64,000 bases of DNA from positions 496,001-560,000 of the forward strand of contig JASVEC010000017.1 in assembly GCA_030770535.1 (NCBI GenBank). The letters are read 5' to 3'. The DNA comes from Batkoa obscura (lineage: Eukaryota; Entomophthoromycota; Entomophthoromycetes; Entomophthorales; Batkoaceae). The position numbers and the translations under genes are program-made. Every line of letters starts with the position of its first letter. Position 1 is the first letter of the stretch. The notes beneath the pieces are model-generated. The model ran no database searches. It saw only the letters and a program-made list of their open reading frames with translations, and was not told the origin of the DNA. Shown here piece by piece: positions 33,553 through 45,234 of this stretch.

Positions 33553-34564
33553 TAGATTAGAATAAAATTATATAAAACAAAGTTATTTATTTAATTTTAT
33601 TATTTGTTGACTTTTTTTATTTTTAGTTAATTTTTAGTGATTTTTTTAATATAACGTATCCAATTTTTTACTTGCCCGTTTCACCCATCACTAACTTTAA
33701 CCATTACCAATCTCTTTTTGTATTTTAAACTTTAATTCGCCCTCATCCTGTCACCGCCATAATTTCGGAAATTTAAGCTCAACACTTTAACGAACTAATT
33801 CGATAATTTGTAAAATCTAGTTTTTTGATTACTCTTACTCGCCCATAAGGATTTAAGTTTACAGCTGTTGCAACTCTCTTGCGATTTTTTTCATGATAAA
33901 TTTTATAACTTAATATTTGTATAACCAATTTTTTTTATGCCTGGCCAAATTACTCTAACGAAATTCAGCATAATTTATTTCTTAAATGAGCAGTCAATTA
34001 AGTCCCAAAAGAATTGTAGCAGTTGTTATAGACCAATATTTCTATTTTTTACCTTTTGTAACTTAATTCATTTAAACATTCTTTTTTTATTATTTCCGTC
34101 CCTTATTGAGTTATTTTATGACCCTTTTTAGCCTGTCTTTTTAAAAAATTGTAATCTTATTGCGCTTTACCGACAATGACATCAGCCTTTAATAAAAATT
34201 TAATGAAATCTTTAACAAATCAAGCTATTAGACGTTATAAAATGTAGGATAGAGGTACTGTATAGTTTCAAATTATTCAAAATAAACAATAATAGTTTGA
34301 AAACTTAAAGTAACTAACAATAAAGTTCAATTCTTGATAAATAAGAATATTGATATTAATAAAAGTTACTTATAGGACTAAAAAATAATAAAAATATTAT
34401 TTAATAAAAGTTTAAGTTTATTTATAAAAATTCATTTTAAAATCTTTACTATAGGAAATAAATATATTTTACAAGTATAATAAAATATCAAAGGTTTATT
34501 AAGAACCGCTTTGAAAACAACATACATAAAATTAAATTTTATAAACGATATCCTTAATAGTATA
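33553..34564. other. Intergenic with the second MITE family
   Basis: Contains a copy of the CAGCTGCTGCAACTC MITE at 33861-34026. Otherwise AT-rich without a gene. Confidence 0.5.
33861..34026. mobile_element. MITE, second family (CAGCTGCTGCAACTC termini)
   Basis: Begins ACAGCTGTTGCAACTCTCTTG and ends with the imperfect inverse, GAATTGTAGCAGTTGTT. ~166 bp and colinear with the copy at 12154-12318. Confidence 0.7.
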
Positions 34565-34668
34565 TATGGGAATGTATTTTTCTGTTTAAGAATTTTACTA
34601 AAAAAATTTCTATTCAAATAGCGCTTAAAACATGGAAAAAGTGATGAAGCCAAAAAAACACCCCCATA
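34565..34668 (+). mobile_element. MITE copy (TATGGGGATGT foldback family)
   Basis: TATGGGAATGT at the left, AAATAGCGCTTAAAA core, CACCCCCATA at the right. It lies directly beside the truncated LPTY-family copy. Confidence 0.85.
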
Positions 34669-34681
34669 TATTCTCTTTAAA

Positions 34682-35210
34682 CTAAGCATCTATTGAAATA
34701 TCCATGGAAAGCCCCACCTTTAACTGGTTCCTAAAAAAACTTTAAAGATGGCTGGTAAGGGTGAAGTAACAATAAAAGCACAAAACATAATATTAAGGGT
34801 CATACACCAAGAATTGTTAACAAAGGTGTTGATCCAATTTTTTGATCGAAACATAATTCGTTTTTTGCTCAATAGATACCCAATAGTGATAGTATGATAA
34901 TACCCTTCCATCTTTAAGCCTTTTTTAATTTCCTCGGCCAGAGTATCATAATCCAATCCTACTTCCTTTACTACCTTTATCTATTTTAATTGTGCCTCAA
35001 AGTTTATATAATTTTCAACCTCTTGCTCTAATTCTTGTTTGAAATTACCACTTTTATTTCGATTACGTATATTCTCCCTTTGTGATATATAAGAGACCAA
35101 ATCAAACTCCTTTTCAAAATCCATTACATCTCGCTTTTTTTTTTTACTTGACACTCTTTCCTTTCATTGTTTTTATAATAAGATTCAATATGATTCCCTA
35201 AAATCACAAC
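34682..35210 (-). pseudogene. LPTY-family membrane protein, truncated decayed copy
   Basis: On the minus strand the last-exon part of the family is recognisable: DFEKEFDLVSYISQ, EQEVENYINFEAQLK, DYDTLAEEIKKGLKMEGYYHTI, NWINTFVNNSWCMTLNIMFCAF, then a broken end near an ISI-like motif. Several stops and a frame change occur, and the LPTY exon is missing. A dead duplicate ~9 kb from copy D. Confidence 0.7.
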
Positions 35211-37274
35211 TGACTTTAGTTATCTTTAAACGTTTAATTAAAGTAATGATAATTACCTAAAATGCAAAGCTTTATTTTATAATTAGTATTATAAGCATCT
35301 ATAAAGAAAATTAATAATAAAACTTTTTGATTTAACTTTTTTTTATAAAAAAGTATCTCAGATTTATAAGCTTAAATTTTTAAATTAGCTGGTAATAATA
35401 AGAACTCTGGATTATTTAGCTTGTTATTATTTATTTATATTAGTTTTTATATTTTTGTTATTATTATTTATTAAACATTTGGATGTTTTACCATTAACGC
35501 CCATTATAAATAATTAATTTTAAGTAATTTGTAATAGTATTTTTTAAATAAAGTTAATAATTTAATATTCATAAATATTTAAATTTTAAGCAACTTAAAA
35601 ATTATATAAAAAATTAATAAAAAAGTTATAACTATTTAGATTATTAAATCAGCACATAAAAAAAATCATTTTTAAGCTATATTACAATCTTTCATATACA
35701 ATTACTTAAACAAAATATTAAGTAATCTAACTTTGAGGTTTTTTAGCTTTTAACCTTTAAGTTTGCAAAACAACATTTAAGATTTAAATATAGTTAATAA
35801 ATTAAGATACTATTTAATAAATAATAAATAATAAATAATACATAATATGAATATATAAAATACAGTTATGATTGCATGTATTGACATTAATTACTAAATA
35901 ATCTAAATTTAATACTAATTCATTTGCAAAACATTATTTTTTTAAATTATAATTTTTGTAATTTATAATGTTTACTATATTTGAGATTGTAGTAATTCAA
36001 CCTAAAATTAAATAAAATTTATTTGGGTTTTGTGATTACTTCAACCACCAAATAATTAAATGTTATAATAAGGTCTATATGGGGATGTATTTCTTTGTTT
36101 AAGAATTACTAACAATCTTTCCGCTGAAATAGCGCTTAAAAATGGAAAAAATAATGAAGCCAAAAAAAACACCCTCATATATATAGTTATAATTTGCCTT
36201 AAATTTATTCAAACTAAGCTAGCGAAAAACCCTGAACTTTCAAGTTGCTAAATTAGCTTTAAATAAAACGCAATTCTAAACTTCTATTATTCAAATAAGA
36301 TATTTATTGTGTACCAGAGATAGTAATTTATGCCAATAGATACAATCAGAATTGTACAAAAAATAACTTATAAACATTCTAGGGTTAACGTTTTATGGTT
36401 TTAATCAAGCATGTATTTTGTTAGTAATTTAGCCGAAATTTTGGTTTAGTTATTAGTAAAAAATAAAAAGTTAGTAAAATAATGCGTTTTTATAAAATAA
36501 CTGAATATTAGTTTTGTTTTAATAGAAATAATAGAAATGTTTCTGATTGTTTTATCGTTTCAAATAACTCCGTTTATTCCTATTCATAAGAAACTAATGC
36601 GTTCCAAATTCAGAGTTTTATTAGATATTTGACAAAAAATACAAGCACAATTCTATTAGTAAATTTGACTTTCAACTATAAATCTAGGAGCAAATATTCC
36701 AATTTGAAGTTTTAGTTTTGAAAACTACAATTCAATATTAGTAGCCTAAGAACTCTTACCCTTAGAGCATGTTTTCACATGAAGCCATGTGTATTCAAGG
36801 ATAAATTTTACAAGGGATGTTTTTATTATTTACTTATTTTTTGTGGTGCTTACATTTTACTACCTATTTAAATACAGTTATTTCGGTATATTGACAAGTG
36901 CCTTGTGTTTGGGTTATAAATACATTAAATTTACCTTATAGAATTCTGATCATAAATTTGATACATTATATGTATGTAACTAGGAAATAAACTGCAGGGT
37001 TTAATCTGGGATACTCCACTAAGACAAAGGTTATAACCGTAACTAGTAAGTAATATAGCAACATTTTAGTTAATATTTTTAGTTATATAAAAAAACTAAT
37101 ATTATAAAATAAAAAGTTATCACGTTTTTAATCAGTAAAAGGAATTTTGGAAGAAACAAGCCCAAAATAACTATATAAAATATTCTTAAAAACAATTAAA
37201 TTTATTCTAGGATTAATTAAAAAAGCAAGGATCTCCTAAGTTATAGATATAATACAGTACTATTAAGTATAAAC
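35211..37274. other. Intergenic, about 2 kb, with one MITE
   Basis: Extremely AT-rich, with TAAATAA-type simple sequence near 35815-35850 and a MITE at 36078-36179. No gene or RNA seen. Confidence 0.5.
36078..36179 (+). mobile_element. MITE copy (TATGGGGATGT foldback family)
   Basis: TATGGGGATGT at the left, AAATAGCGCTTAAAA core, CACCCTCATA at the right. Confidence 0.87.
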
Positions 37275-38903
37275 TCATTTGGAAGGTTCTTGAGGAGCTG
37301 GAGGTCCCATACTTCTTAAAGGAATGTGTTTTAAACAAAGGGCAGCTATAAATGAAACAGAAAAGAAAGCAATTCCAGTTAAAAACATAGAGTGGAAACC
37401 ATCAACATAAGATTGAACTACTGCGGCTCTAAGCTCTGGTGTCAAAGTTTGAATATAAGTCGATGATTGAAGTAAAGCTCCAATATTGACAGTTGGTGCA
37501 TTTTTAGCTAAGGAGGAAGTTAATACATTTTGATATACAGCTCCTAATACTGCAATTCCTATTACTCCGCCTAGAGATTGTGAGAAACTGACCAATGATG
37601 TTACAATAGCTGCATCTTTCATACCAACAGCTGCTTGTGATACAATTGTATTGGTTTGAATACAAAGACCTACACCTAAACCAATTAATAATGAAAACAC
37701 AATCAATTCTGCTCTTGAGATATCGACTCTCATTAAAGATCCCATAAGAGCAGTACCAATAACACCAATAGCAGCACCAACCATAGAAAGTTGGCGATAA
37801 ATACCAGTTTTAACCATAAAAATACCAGAACTAATTGACATAGAAACTACGCCTAACATAGTAGCTAAAAGTTCTAAACCAGAATTAATGGCTGATTCTT
37901 GATGGACAATTTGATAATACAATGGTAAATAAATAATTGTTGCAAAAAATACACCTCCATTGAAAAAGGCAGTAATATCGGCAGAGATAACATTACGAAC
38001 TAAAACATGAGCTGGAATAATTGGCTCTTTGGATACTTTCCATTGAAAGAAAATGAAAAGAAGTAAGAAAACAATACCTAAACAAAGTGAAACAATAACT
38101 GCTGCAGAATTCCAAGGATACTGTTGTCCACCCCAATTTAAGCCTAATACTATAAGTGAAGTAAAGACGAGTAAAGTAACTGAACCTAAATAATCGACTC
38201 TGGCTAACTTTTCTTTCATGTTTTCTTTAGAAGTAGGTAAACGAAGGAAAAATCCAATAACAAACATAGCTATTAAACAAATTGGAATATTAATGTAAAA
38301 ACACCACCTCCAACTAGCTTTTTCGGTAAGAGCGCCACCTATCAATGGACCAACAACTGAAGCAACAGCAAAGTTAGCTCCAACCATACCCATAAATATA
38401 CCTCTTCTTCTTAATGAAACAATATCGGATATAATGATAACTGAAAGAGAAATAAGACCACCACCACCGATACCAGCAATAGCACGACAAATAATTAACA
38501 TTTCAATAGTTTGTGCAGCACCACATAGTACTGAACCAATTAAAAAGATGCTAAGCGCAAATAACATAACAGCACGTCGACCAAAAATATCAGAAAATTT
38601 ACCATATAAAGGTTGGAACGCAGTTGAGGATAATAAATAAGAAGTAGCTACCCAAGTTACTTCATCAAAAGCATTAAAATCGGAAGTAATGTTTGCTAAA
38701 GAAGTAGCAATAATTGTATTGTCTAAAGCAGCTACGAAAATGGATAAAACTAAACCAAGGATAATTAAACTGAATCTTGTTCTTGATAAGGGTACTCTTG
38801 GTTCATCAATGTTCGTTTGATTGACTGAAGCTTGATTTTCTATTTCTTTCTCATTGCTTTGAATTGTAAATGCTTCGTTGACTTGAGTGTCAGTAGATGT
38901 CAT
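37275..38903 (-). CDS. MFS drug/H+ antiporter, DHA2 (14-TM) type
   Basis: 542 aa, one exon. After ~40 polar residues the first helix carries FVAALDNTIIATSL (the D-xx-I-x-x-x-S/A motif of TM1). Motif A is GKFSDIFGRR in loop 2-3, motif B is the R-x-x-x-G-x-GGG helix (ICRAIAGIGGGGLISL), and motif C is GPLIGGALTEKASWRWCFYINIP in TM5-6, which marks drug:H+ antiporters. Fourteen hydrophobic segments fit DHA2, whose fungal members export drugs, toxins, amino acids or siderophores. The substrate cannot be read from the sequence. The upstream region contains no ATCWGATAA box like those of the siderophore synthetase at 54.7 kb, so a direct link is not supported. Intronless and without obvious damage. 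Confidence 0.9.
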   Translation of the reverse strand: MTSTDTQVNEAFTIQSNEKEIENQASVNQTNIDEPRVPLSRTRFSLIILGLVLSIFVAALDNTIIATSLANITSDFNAFDEVTWVATSYLLSSTAFQPLYGKFSDIFGRRAVMLFALSIFLIGSVLCGAAQTIEMLIICRAIAGIGGGGLISLSVIIISDIVSLRRRGIFMGMVGANFAVASVVGPLIGGALTEKASWRWCFYINIPICLIAMFVIGFFLRLPTSKENMKEKLARVDYLGSVTLLVFTSLIVLGLNWGGQQYPWNSAAVIVSLCLGIVFLLLFIFFQWKVSKEPIIPAHVLVRNVISADITAFFNGGVFFATIIYLPLYYQIVHQESAINSGLELLATMLGVVSMSISSGIFMVKTGIYRQLSMVGAAIGVIGTALMGSLMRVDISRAELIVFSLLIGLGVGLCIQTNTIVSQAAVGMKDAAIVTSLVSFSQSLGGVIGIAVLGAVYQNVLTSSLAKNAPTVNIGALLQSSTYIQTLTPELRAAVVQSYVDGFHSMFLTGIAFFSVSFIAALCLKHIPLRSMGPPAPQEPSK

Positions 38904-40080
38904 TTTTTTAAGTTAAACTAATAATTAAATTAACAAAGTGAAAAGATAGAATTTGTTGCTTTTATATACTTTTGGTTATTTCTAATTAAACTAATTCGTT
39001 TTCGTATTAGAGATTATTCTTGATTTAACCCGATAGTCCGATAGATATTTTGCAAATTTGATTTTCCTAAAATAAGAATATTTATAAGCAATTCAGTTTT
39101 TATGCTACTTATTATTTAACTTTTTATAAATTGAAGTAATAAATATTGAAGAGTTTGTACTATATTTGTATATTCAATATTAAATTATATATATTATTAT
39201 GACCTTATATTTATTTTTGCAGTGCTTAGCATTGAAAAACTAAATCAGTTTTATTGGCAATCAGACTGTAATTACACGATCGATATTAAAAAATTGATAA
39301 ATGACGCTTAATCCAAATCTGCTTAAAAAATCGAATTTACCAAAATTGTAAAAACTTAAACTTACACTCATTTTTATGAATTTGCAAAAAAAATTAATGA
39401 GCCGAAATCATTCTTGAATAATAAATTAAGTCTAGTGTCTAAGCAAAAATACAATAAACCTTAATAAATGTTTAACTAAAGATAAATTAAATTAATAATA
39501 TCATGTGGAGTATCATATAAAAATATCTTTAGAGTTGAATAATGACTTTATTTTATCTTATTATAATAAAAATTAGAATTCTTTTAAAGTTTCAAATACC
39601 AAGCTCTGATTAGATTAATTAGACAGTGGCTAGTATTTGTAATGAAACTATTTAAATATTATTATCTTTGCTTATAAATATTTTATCCTAAAATTTTATT
39701 AAAAGGAAGATCCACGTAAAAAATTTCATTTAATATGGATCTAGATTGATATAGTTAAATTAAGGGTTATAACCAAACGTCAACAGGATCAATTACTAAT
39801 ATAAAACTATAATCCCGACAATAATTTAATAATTCAATTAGAAATAAATTTTTCTCATTCTTTGTTTATTAATAGAAATTAAGGACCTTTTTTAGTAATT
39901 TTTGTCATAATGTCTCCTTACTTTTAAACTTATGCTTTTATTAGAAAATCGGCTTAAACTTGAAACTCAAATTTTATCGGTGTTCTAAATCTATTTTTAT
40001 ACACTTTAAATTTAAATTTGTAATATTATTTATTCTGCGATTACATAAATATTCTCTCGGTTTTTAGAGAAATACCAAAA

Positions 40081-40178
40081 ATGGGGATTTCTTTTTGTTT
40101 AAGAAATTTACCAACATTTTTTCTGCGTAATAGTACTTAAAAAAGGAACAAAATATTATAACAAAAAAATATTCTTAT
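40081..40178 (+). mobile_element. MITE copy, strongly decayed
   Basis: ATGGGGATTTCTTTTTGTTTAAG at the left and ACAAAAAAATATTCTTATA at the right. The AGCGCT core is lost (TAGTACTTA). Confidence 0.65.
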
Positions 40179-40955
40179 ACAATTTTAAAAAACTTATTCG
40201 AATTATATTATATTATAAACAAGCTAATAATCCAAAGAGATATATCGGATTGTCGTATCATTTTTTATTAACCTTAAAAGCGAAAACACCTAGGTGTTTT
40301 ATTTCTGAGAGATAGAAAAATTAACGTTAAAATGTAAAGAATAAGGAAAGTAAAGTATGGATCAAGGGTTACAATCAGAGAAATAACTCAAATTCAGTGA
40401 TATTAGCTTTTGACTTAAATAAATCATAAAAGCATATTTAAATTCTATTTTAAATAGAGTAGTTGAGAAAAGAATATAAAGGATGATAGAAAAGGAGGAG
40501 CAAGTCCACTATTGATAAGAGCTTAATTTAGTAATAAAATGTTTATAGCTTAGTAGTCATTATGAAAATTTATGGGAAAGTTAAAAAAAAATGCTATGTT
40601 TTAGTAAATTGCTGATAAGGGTGATATTATACATTTAAAGTTTAATTCTTTCTAATCTTATATTATCTTAAATTATAAAATACAATTTTTTAAATATTTT
40701 GAAACTAGCTTGACTAAAATTTAAGTTTTTTATGCTGTTTTTAGTTAATTTTCAAGCTTTTATCATTTTTTTAATGTTGCAGAAATTTAAATTTATTACT
40801 AAAAAATTAAAATAAGCTTTATAAAAGTTTTTAAGCAGTTATTACTATTATAAAAATAAATTTGTATTTATATTTATAATCATAGTCATAGTTATTTTTA
40901 ATAATTATAGTTAATTTAATCTAATATATTTATTATTTATAAATTAAAACATTAA

Positions 40956-41058
40956 TATGGGGATGTTTTTTTTGGTTTCATTACTTTTTCCATTTTTAAG
41001 CACATTTGAGCAGAAAGGTTGTTAGTAAAACTCTTAAACAAAAAAATACATCCCCATA
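40956..41058 (-). mobile_element. MITE copy (TATGGGGATGT foldback family)
   Basis: TATGGGGATGT and ACATCCCCATA ends intact. The core is shortened to TTAAGCACATTTGAGC. Confidence 0.87.
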
Positions 41059-41243
41059 TTAAAAATAGTAGTATGCCAAATATACCAATTGTAAGACAGT
41101 TTAATTGGCTTGATTGGAGAAATGTTAACATAAGCATGAGTGGGCTGATGAAACTTCTTATTATGATCAATTTCCCACTTATTCAAGGTTTTATTGTGTA
41201 TATTTCCTTATAACATGTATCACCAAATGATATAGGATCATTA

Positions 41244-41705
41244 TGTGAAATATTGCTTTATTTAGCTCTCAGATTGATTATAACACAACAATCACTTAAG
41301 TTGTTGTATTCTCAAGTTCAAACACAATCAATTCAGAGTTCCTTATTTTGATTTGCTGCGAGAATTTATAACTTCATATTGTAAAGAATATTATCTCCTT
41401 TTAATATCCATACTTATTGGAGTATAAAAGAGATTCTTCAATATGATAACTCGAGGCTTTTTAACTGAATTACTCCCTGATATCGTACTATTAATAAAGC
41501 CATTAAGTCTTTCTGACAACGTCTTAGGTAGATTTTACAGTAGTATTGTCTATTCTATTTGTTTTACATAGTTCATAACTTATTATGTATTATTCCTATT
41601 CATTTAAGTCTATTTTAGTTATATAAACTAAGACCTTTCGACTCAGGGCAAGTTAATCAAGCAAGAACTGCTTTTAACTCCTACCACTAAGTGCCAACTT
41701 TCACA
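41244..41705 (+). mobile_element. Solo LTR of the Ty3/gypsy family
   Basis: TGTGAAATATTGC to TTTCACA, about 462 bp, flanked by the 4-bp duplication ATTA at 41240-41243 and 41706-41709. It belongs to the AAGAACTGCTTTTAACTCC subgroup with the copy at 16853. Confidence 0.9.
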
Positions 41706-41989
41706 ATTAGAAAGAGAGAGAATCTGATGAAACTAATTACTATATTAAAATTAACAATAATATTGGTTCCTAAAGAGTAATTGTTACTGAATCAGTTAAG
41801 TATTTGAATATTGTTGATATTGACAATAATGTAAACTGGTTATGAAGAGTGTTATTCATGGTAGCTATCTCTTGTACTATTTATCAGAAAAATATTTTCG
41901 CAAATCTGGTCCTAATTGGTAAACTAACATAATATAAACCATAACTTTTATAATAATTTACTCTACTACCAAAGCATATTAAGCTATTA

Positions 41990-42093
41990 TATGTGGCTGT
42001 TTTTTTTGTTTGAGAATTTTACTAACAGTTTTTCCACTCAAATAGCGCTTAAAAGATAGAAAAAGTAATGAATTAAAAAAAACACCCTCATAT
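41990..42093 (+). mobile_element. MITE copy (TATGGGGATGT foldback family)
   Basis: TATGTGGCTGT at the left, AAATAGCGCTTAAAAG core, CACCCTCATA at the right. Confidence 0.82.
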
Positions 42094-42283
42094 GCAACTT
42101 TATTTGAATAAGTAGTACAAATAATAAAACAACCAGTTAATTTTCAAATAATTCGTAATTTTTATACACTTTGCTGTTCTTAAAAAAGAAAAATTCAAAG
42201 TTTATGTTTAACAAAATACAAAATTAATTTTATTTAAAATAAGTACATGATAAATTAGAACTACAGGATTAAATATACAGTAG

Positions 42284-42907
42284 TTATTGAATGGATATTC
42301 TTATTTTCTTGTCTTCCTTCTTGAAACGTTTTGGAATCATTAAACTCAATACTCCATCAGTTAAATCTGCTTGGATTTCTTCAGCTAAAATATCTTGTTT
42401 AACTTTGAAACTTCTTTTGAAACTTTTCTTTGACCTTCTTTCTACAAGTAAATGTTTTCCATCATCAGTAACACTTGATGTACTTACAGAAGCATTATCA
42501 TCTTCATTAGTTTCATCCACTTCTTCTACTATAACAATATTTTCATGTTTCTTTGGTCTATAAACATATTCACCTTTTAAAGTAAGTGTATTATCTATAT
42601 TATCAAATGAAATATTGATATCTTCTTTTTTAAATCCGGGTAATTCAGCTTCAATGGTATAATAATTTGGAAATTCTGTTATGTCAACGTATGGCCATTT
42701 ATCTTCTTTAGGTTTACTAGTGTCGATTGTGACATTGTTATTACTATTTATAGTTTGTTTCTGTGGATTATTTCCTTGTGAAGTAGTTGATGTTGTATTA
42801 TTCTTCTCATGATGATTAAAAGGAGTATGATGCTCAGGAGTAAATACAAAAGGATGGAATTCTTTAGGATAATATACAAATGGGTTATTATTTAAAGTAG
42901 TGAACAT
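42284..42907 (-). CDS. Small heat-shock protein (Hsp20/alpha-crystallin), copy 1
   Basis: 207 aa, one exon, with the same protein sequence as the copy at 53301-53924. N-terminal ~65 residues are His/Asn/Thr-rich (HHTPFNHHEKNNTTSTTSQ). The alpha-crystallin domain starts at about residue 74 (YVDITEFPNYYTIEAELPGF) and continues with KEDINISFDN and TLTLKGEY. It is interrupted by a ~45-residue acidic/Ser insertion (EEVDETNEDDNASVSTSS) in the region of the dimerisation loop, then closes with KRSFKVKQDILAEEIQADL and GVLSLMIPKR. It ends with IRISIQ, an I-x-I tail that normally docks on neighbouring dimers. ATP-independent holdase chaperone of the cytosol by family. A heat-shock element lies 150 bp upstream. 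Confidence 0.93.
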   Translation of the reverse strand: MFTTLNNNPFVYYPKEFHPFVFTPEHHTPFNHHEKNNTTSTTSQGNNPQKQTINSNNNVTIDTSKPKEDKWPYVDITEFPNYYTIEAELPGFKKEDINISFDNIDNTLTLKGEYVYRPKKHENIVIVEEVDETNEDDNASVSTSSVTDDGKHLLVERRSKKSFKRSFKVKQDILAEEIQADLTDGVLSLMIPKRFKKEDKKIRISIQ

Positions 42908-43055
42908 TGTTTGATATTTAATATAATATTTAATATAATATTTAATTTAATTTTTTATAATTTTTGTAATTATTTATTATTTGCTTTTATACTCTTTTCT
43001 AAATTGATTTTAAATTGATAAATTTTACTAAACTTTACTAAATTTTTAAGTAACT

Positions 43056-43068
43056 ATCTAGAAATTTC
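43056..43068 (-). promoter_or_regulatory. Heat-shock element of Hsp20 copy 1
   Basis: Reads GAAATTTCTAGAT on the coding strand: two perfect inverted nGAAn/nTTCn units and a third with one mismatch. A TATAAA box follows between it and the start. Confidence 0.7.
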
Positions 43069-43125
43069 GATAATAATTGTAACGTTAAGTCCAAATTAGG
43101 AAATTTATTAAAGATGATTTGTAAT

Positions 43126-43589
43126 TTGTAATTTTACAAATCCTAACTAAATTAATAATATTGCAACTGTAAGCTATTTACTAATATCAAAAATAAGCAT
43201 CATAGTATTTTAACTACTAATGCCTTTTTATAAACTTCGATTTTGAATAAACAGTTTTTGTTAAATTGGGTTATCTTTGAAAAGTGTGAACTTATCAAAT
43301 ACATCCAAGTAGTTAAAGTATTAAATTTTAAAAAAAATAACTAAATAATACAAAAGATAAACAACATTGTTCCATCATTTTTAACTTATCTGTATACACT
43401 TCTTAATAAAATAATTAAAGCTTCTAAAAAGTAAAAACTAGTTTATCAAGTTGATATTGGTAGTAGACAAAACCTAGGGAAAATTATTGAAATATTTGCA
43501 TTGTATTTTTTTTGTTGCAAAAATCCAATTGCTTCCTAAAGTAAACCTTTGAAAAAACAATGAAATTCATTTTCAACCTTGTAATAAAA
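43126..43589. other. Intergenic, nothing recognised
   Basis: AT-rich DNA between the divergent Hsp20 and SUMO-motif genes. No repeat found. Confidence 0.45.
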
Positions 43590-45209
43590 ATGGATAGCGA
43601 CGAAATGAATGAAGTAATTGACCATGAAAATATTGATAAAACATCGTTAAACTATCTTAGGACTTAATGAAAATAATTGAAGAATATGCTGAAGAATATT
43701 ATAATGAATTGGATCAATTAGATATGACCAATAAGTTGGAGTTAAGATCCTTGGTGGCATTAAGTAATTGAATTAATTTAAAAATATCAATAAAAGATAT
43801 TAATATTGAAATTTATAGGTTGTCTTATGGAAGCTTACATCGAAGAAGAAGTTGAAAAAGAATTAAATCCAAGTAAAAAAAGAAAGATTGAGTTTGTGGA
43901 TAGTAAAACTCCAATGTATATTAGTAGCTCAGATGAAGAGGAAGTTAGTGAAGAGTTAGATAGTTTGTTACAAGATAATGATTCTAGAATATCAAAGTCA
44001 GTAGAACAAATTCAAGTATTTAATGGTTCAACTAATAATTCTGGTTTATTAACCAAAGAATCAAGTAACCAAATGGTGGATGATTTAGATGATGATTCTG
44101 GGATAATAGTATTCAGTGAGCAAAGAGAAACTACTAATCAAGATGATACAATTAATCGGAACAATAGCAATGACGAAGATTTTATCCTAATAGGATCTAG
44201 TGATGATGAGACAATGGGTTCCAACTTTAATAATATGGAAATAAAAGATGAGGAGGAAACAACATTAATTAAAAATGAAACTGAGTTTAATTTTATTAAT
44301 GATAGTTTGATTGCTACCGGTTATAGCAGTGAAGATAGTGAAGAAAACGAGGAAGAGAGAGCGTGTAGTGAGGAGGATAGCGAAAGTGAAGAAGAAAGTG
44401 AGGAAGACAATGAGAAGGATATTAGTAGCAATACAACTCAAATTGAAAATGAATTAAGACACTTATTGAGTAATGATTATAAAGATGTTATCATAATTGA
44501 ATCAAGTGAGGATGACATAGCGTCTGCAACTGAGGATGATCAAGTGAAAAGGGAAGTAGATAGTGATGATGAGTTAAACCAAAATAATAATTTAGTATGT
44601 GATGACTTAATTAAACAAGAAAATTTCATCCATGGAAATAGAACAGTTAAACAAGAAAGGTTAAGCGATGAAAATATAGTAAACGAAAGCAAATCCAATG
44701 AAATACTAACTAAAGTAGAGGATACTAGAGTAAATAATAGTTTGGTAATGGATGATATTGAAAATGAAAATAGAATTGTAAAACAAGAGACAGTTGAAGA
44801 AACTTTAGTTGAAATAGAGCAAGTTCCAATTAAACAAGAAGAAACAGAAACACAATTACAAAATGGTAATAATAATAATAAAAGTGAAAATGAAAGTGAA
44901 AGTGAAAATGAAAACGAAAGTGAAAATGAAAATATAAAACAAGAACCAGTTGAGGAAAGCTTTATTGAAACTGAACAAGCTATAACTAAACAAGAAGAAA
45001 TGGAGACCCAATTACAAACTGATCATAATAATATAAAGAGCGAAGATAAATTTGGTATTAAAACCGAAAACGTAAAACAAGAATCAAGGAGAAACAAAAG
45101 AAATTTAATAAAGAAAGAAGATACCAAAATAGAATCACAAGATAAACATAGTACCGATGGCGAAAGTTCTTATGAATTATTTAAAAGTGAAGATGAGTTA
45201 GAGATATAA
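43590..45209 (+). CDS. Acidic nuclear-type protein dense in SUMO sites and SUMO-binding motifs (3 exons)
   Basis: Exons 43590-43613, 43661-43763 and 43819-45209 give 505 aa; introns of 47 and 55 nt are GT-AG. Residues 9-60 are helical (DLMKIIEEYAEEYYNELDQL ... LVALSCLMEAYIEEEVEKEL), followed by a basic NLS-like PSKKRKIE. Three canonical SUMO-interacting motifs sit next to Ser/Asp/Glu runs: GIIVFSE (~137), FILIGSSDDE (~164) and VIIIESSEDD (~266). From residue ~183 to the end there are at least twelve psi-K-x-E SUMO-acceptor consensus sites, many as (V/I)KQE. The remainder is acidic, disordered and low complexity. No catalytic or zinc domain is visible. Likely a SUMO-network scaffold in the nucleus; this role is inferred. 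The models join the N-terminal helix in frame, so the open frame from 43806 alone is incomplete. It converges with SPT3 137 bp away. Confidence 0.7.
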
Positions 45210-45234
45210 ATAATTATTTATTTATTTGGGATAT

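Larger units (their letters stand above)
38904..41243. other. Intergenic, about 2.3 kb, with two MITEs
   Basis: AT-rich, with a decayed MITE at 40081-40178 and a good copy at 40956-41058. No gene seen. Confidence 0.5.
42284..43125 (-). repeat. 842-bp inverted repeat, left arm (Hsp20 gene plus promoter)
   Basis: Reverse complement of 53083-53924 with no difference that I could find by eye. The match stops exactly at the Hsp20 stop codon on one side and at ATTACAAATC, about 218 bp upstream of the ATG, on the other. Confidence 0.9.

Noticed and set aside
34432-34689. Open frame across the MITE at 34.6 kb
   Set aside because: Two thirds of it is MITE sequence in frame by chance.
37275-38903. 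Calling the DHA2 transporter the siderophore exporter for the NIS synthetase
   Set aside because: It lies 16 kb away with unrelated genes between and no ATCWGATAA box upstream. Family membership alone does not give the substrate.
43806-45209. Reading the SUMO-motif gene as starting at 43806
   Set aside because: That start would be a TTG inside an intron ending TTTATAG. Splicing from upstream exons gives a longer in-frame N terminus beginning with ATG at 43590.
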